The translations under genes were made by a program, and so were the position numbers. The notes beneath the pieces are model-generated. The model saw only the letters and a program-made list of their open reading frames with translations, was not told where the DNA came from and searched no databases. Source: Erwinia pyri (GTDB lineage Bacteria; Pseudomonadota; Gammaproteobacteria; Enterobacterales; Enterobacteriaceae). From it: DNA of 64,000 bases. Where the stretch lies: assembly GCF_030758455.1 (NCBI RefSeq), contig NZ_CP132353.1, positions 62,001 to 126,000 on the forward strand. Reading direction: 5' to 3'. This document shows positions 63,233 through 64,000 of this stretch, piece by piece; within the stretch, counting starts at the first letter, position 1, and each line of letters begins with the position of its first letter.

Positions 63233-64000
63233 TCAGCTCAAATCCACATCCTTATACCCAAAGAACCAGGTGACGGCGAAGCCCGCGATCCAGGAAATCA
63301 CCACGCCTGCAGCGTACACCGCCATCCCGGCGTAGATCCCCTGGCCTGAGGTCATCAGCGGCAGCGCCACCAGACCGGAAGGGCCAAACACGGTGTTCAG
63401 CCCGACAGGCAAGCCCAGCCAGGCAACCAGACCGAGAAAGAAGCCGCCGCAGGCCCCACCGATACAGGCGGTGACGAATGGCTTAACGCGCGGCAGCGTC
63501 ACAGCGTAAATCAGCGGTTCGCCCACGCCAAGCAGGCCGGGGATAATCGCGCCTTTTACCTGATTACGCGTCATGGAATGTTTTGCCGAGCGGTAGTAAA
63601 GCGCCAGCGCGGCGCCCACCTGGCCACCGCCAGCCATCGCCAGAATCGGGAACAGCGAGTTAAAGCCCTGCACATCCATCAGCGCAAAGTAGACCGGAAT
63701 AAAGCCCTGATGCACGCCAAACACCACCGCAATCAGGAATAATCCCGCCAGGATCGCCGTGCCAAACGGGTTGCCGTTCAGGTGCAGGAACAGCCAGGAC
63801 ATCCCCTTAAACAGCTCGCCGCCAAGCGGCATGATCACCGTAAAAGTCAGCGCGCCGGTAATCAGCAGCGTCAGCAGCGAGGTCAGGATCATATCCAGAT
63901 TATCGGGAACGATCCTGCGGATCTGCCGCTCAACCCGGGCGCCGAGGATCGAAGCCAGCAACACGCCAATAATATTGCCGCGCGGATCGATGCCCATGCC
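63233..64000 (-). CDS. murP: PTS IIC component, MurP-like (partial, 5' end outside the window)
   Basis: The visible 255 residues are the C-terminal part of a PTS EIIC of the glucose superfamily; text such as [48 protein letters not shown] and [22 protein letters not shown] (the substrate-site GE motif) closely follows E. coli MurP, the N-acetylmuramic acid permease (about 474 residues), and it ends CNVNLD-like (YKDVDLS). The apparent ATG at 63997 is internal. MurP-like assignment is likely but other EIIBC proteins are similar. Confidence 0.75.
   Translation of the reverse strand, partial: GMGIDPRGNIIGVLLASILGARVERQIRRIVPDNLDMILTSLLTLLITGALTFTVIMPLGGELFKGMSWLFLHLNGNPFGTAILAGLFLIAVVFGVHQGFIPVYFALMDVQGFNSLFPILAMAGGGQVGAALALYYRSAKHSMTRNQVKGAIIPGLLGVGEPLIYAVTLPRVKPFVTACIGGACGGFFLGLVAWLGLPVGLNTVFGPSGLVALPLMTSGQGIYAGMAVYAAGVVISWIAGFAVTWFFGYKDVDLS

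Overview
The window looks like chromosomal DNA of a member of the Enterobacterales. The maltose proteins (MalT, MalP, MalQ, MalE, MalF, MalG, MalK, LamB, MalM) read almost colinearly with those of Escherichia coli, and the partial PTS protein at the right edge resembles MurP. A CtaG/DUF2243 pair and a split PQQ polyol dehydrogenase are more typical of plant- or environment-associated genera (Erwiniaceae-like, e.g. Pantoea/Erwinia), but the genus is an inference. No rRNA, tRNA, CRISPR array or intact insertion sequence was seen.

Layout. (1) 1-0.9 kb: a decayed toxin gene ending in a colicin E3-type ribonuclease domain, followed by an intact small gene that is probably its immunity gene. (2) 1.0-10.3 kb: a tightly packed nine-gene catabolic operon (Rid protein, 2-hydroxyacid dehydrogenase, polar amino-acid-type ABC uptake system with a fused permease-ATPase, FMN dehydrogenase-like protein, cytoplasmic SsuA-like protein, hydantoinase/allantoinase-like amidohydrolase, GntR/FCD regulator, enolase-superfamily enzyme). 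Two copies of a TCGTATACG palindrome lie upstream. (3) 10.4-12.2 kb: a membrane acyltransferase and a RelE/Xre toxin-antitoxin pair. (4) 12.3-28.9 kb: the maltose regulon in one block (malT | malPQ, then malEFG | malK-lamB-malM), interrupted by ctaG-DUF2243. (5) 28.9-36.0 kb: a LysR gene divergent from an eight-gene operon that starts AT-rich and contains an AfsA-type (A-factor) hotdog synthase, a HAD phosphatase, a tautomerase, a carboxymuconolactone-decarboxylase-like protein, a thiolase and an MFS exporter. This is the strongest candidate for an undescribed system: a route to a small butenolide or furan. (6) 36.0-43.6 kb: aldo/keto reductase, GlxA-type regulator, isochorismatase, divergent YrdC-like protein, LysR, PEBP protein, and an orphan LeuCD-like hydratase. 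(7) 44-57 kb: a patchy accessory region of single genes (LysE, MerR, VOC, GNAT, Bor lipoprotein, MccF-like peptidase, AraC, PhzF, DUF4238), pseudogenes, and about ten copies of a GTCCGCT...AGCGGAC palindromic repeat. (8) 57.0-64 kb: an unknown gene, an orphan HigA, two tandem PAS-LuxR regulators, a split PQQ polyol dehydrogenase (SldBA-like), an SMR transporter and a murP-like gene cut by the window edge. A direct repeat of about 80 bases brackets 57.6-63.2 kb.

How the genes work together. The maltose block is a complete uptake and breakdown pathway with its activator, and MalT-box-like sequences lie in both divergent control regions. The 1-10 kb operon encodes import of a small, probably nitrogen-containing molecule followed by ring or amide hydrolysis and hydroxyacid/ketoacid chemistry, likely controlled by its own GntR protein. 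The 30-36 kb operon can be read as thiolase (acetoacetyl-CoA), then AfsA-type condensation with a phosphorylated C3 unit, HAD dephosphorylation, tautomerase/CMD tailoring and MFS export. All functional assignments are from reading sequence and motifs only; no database search was run.
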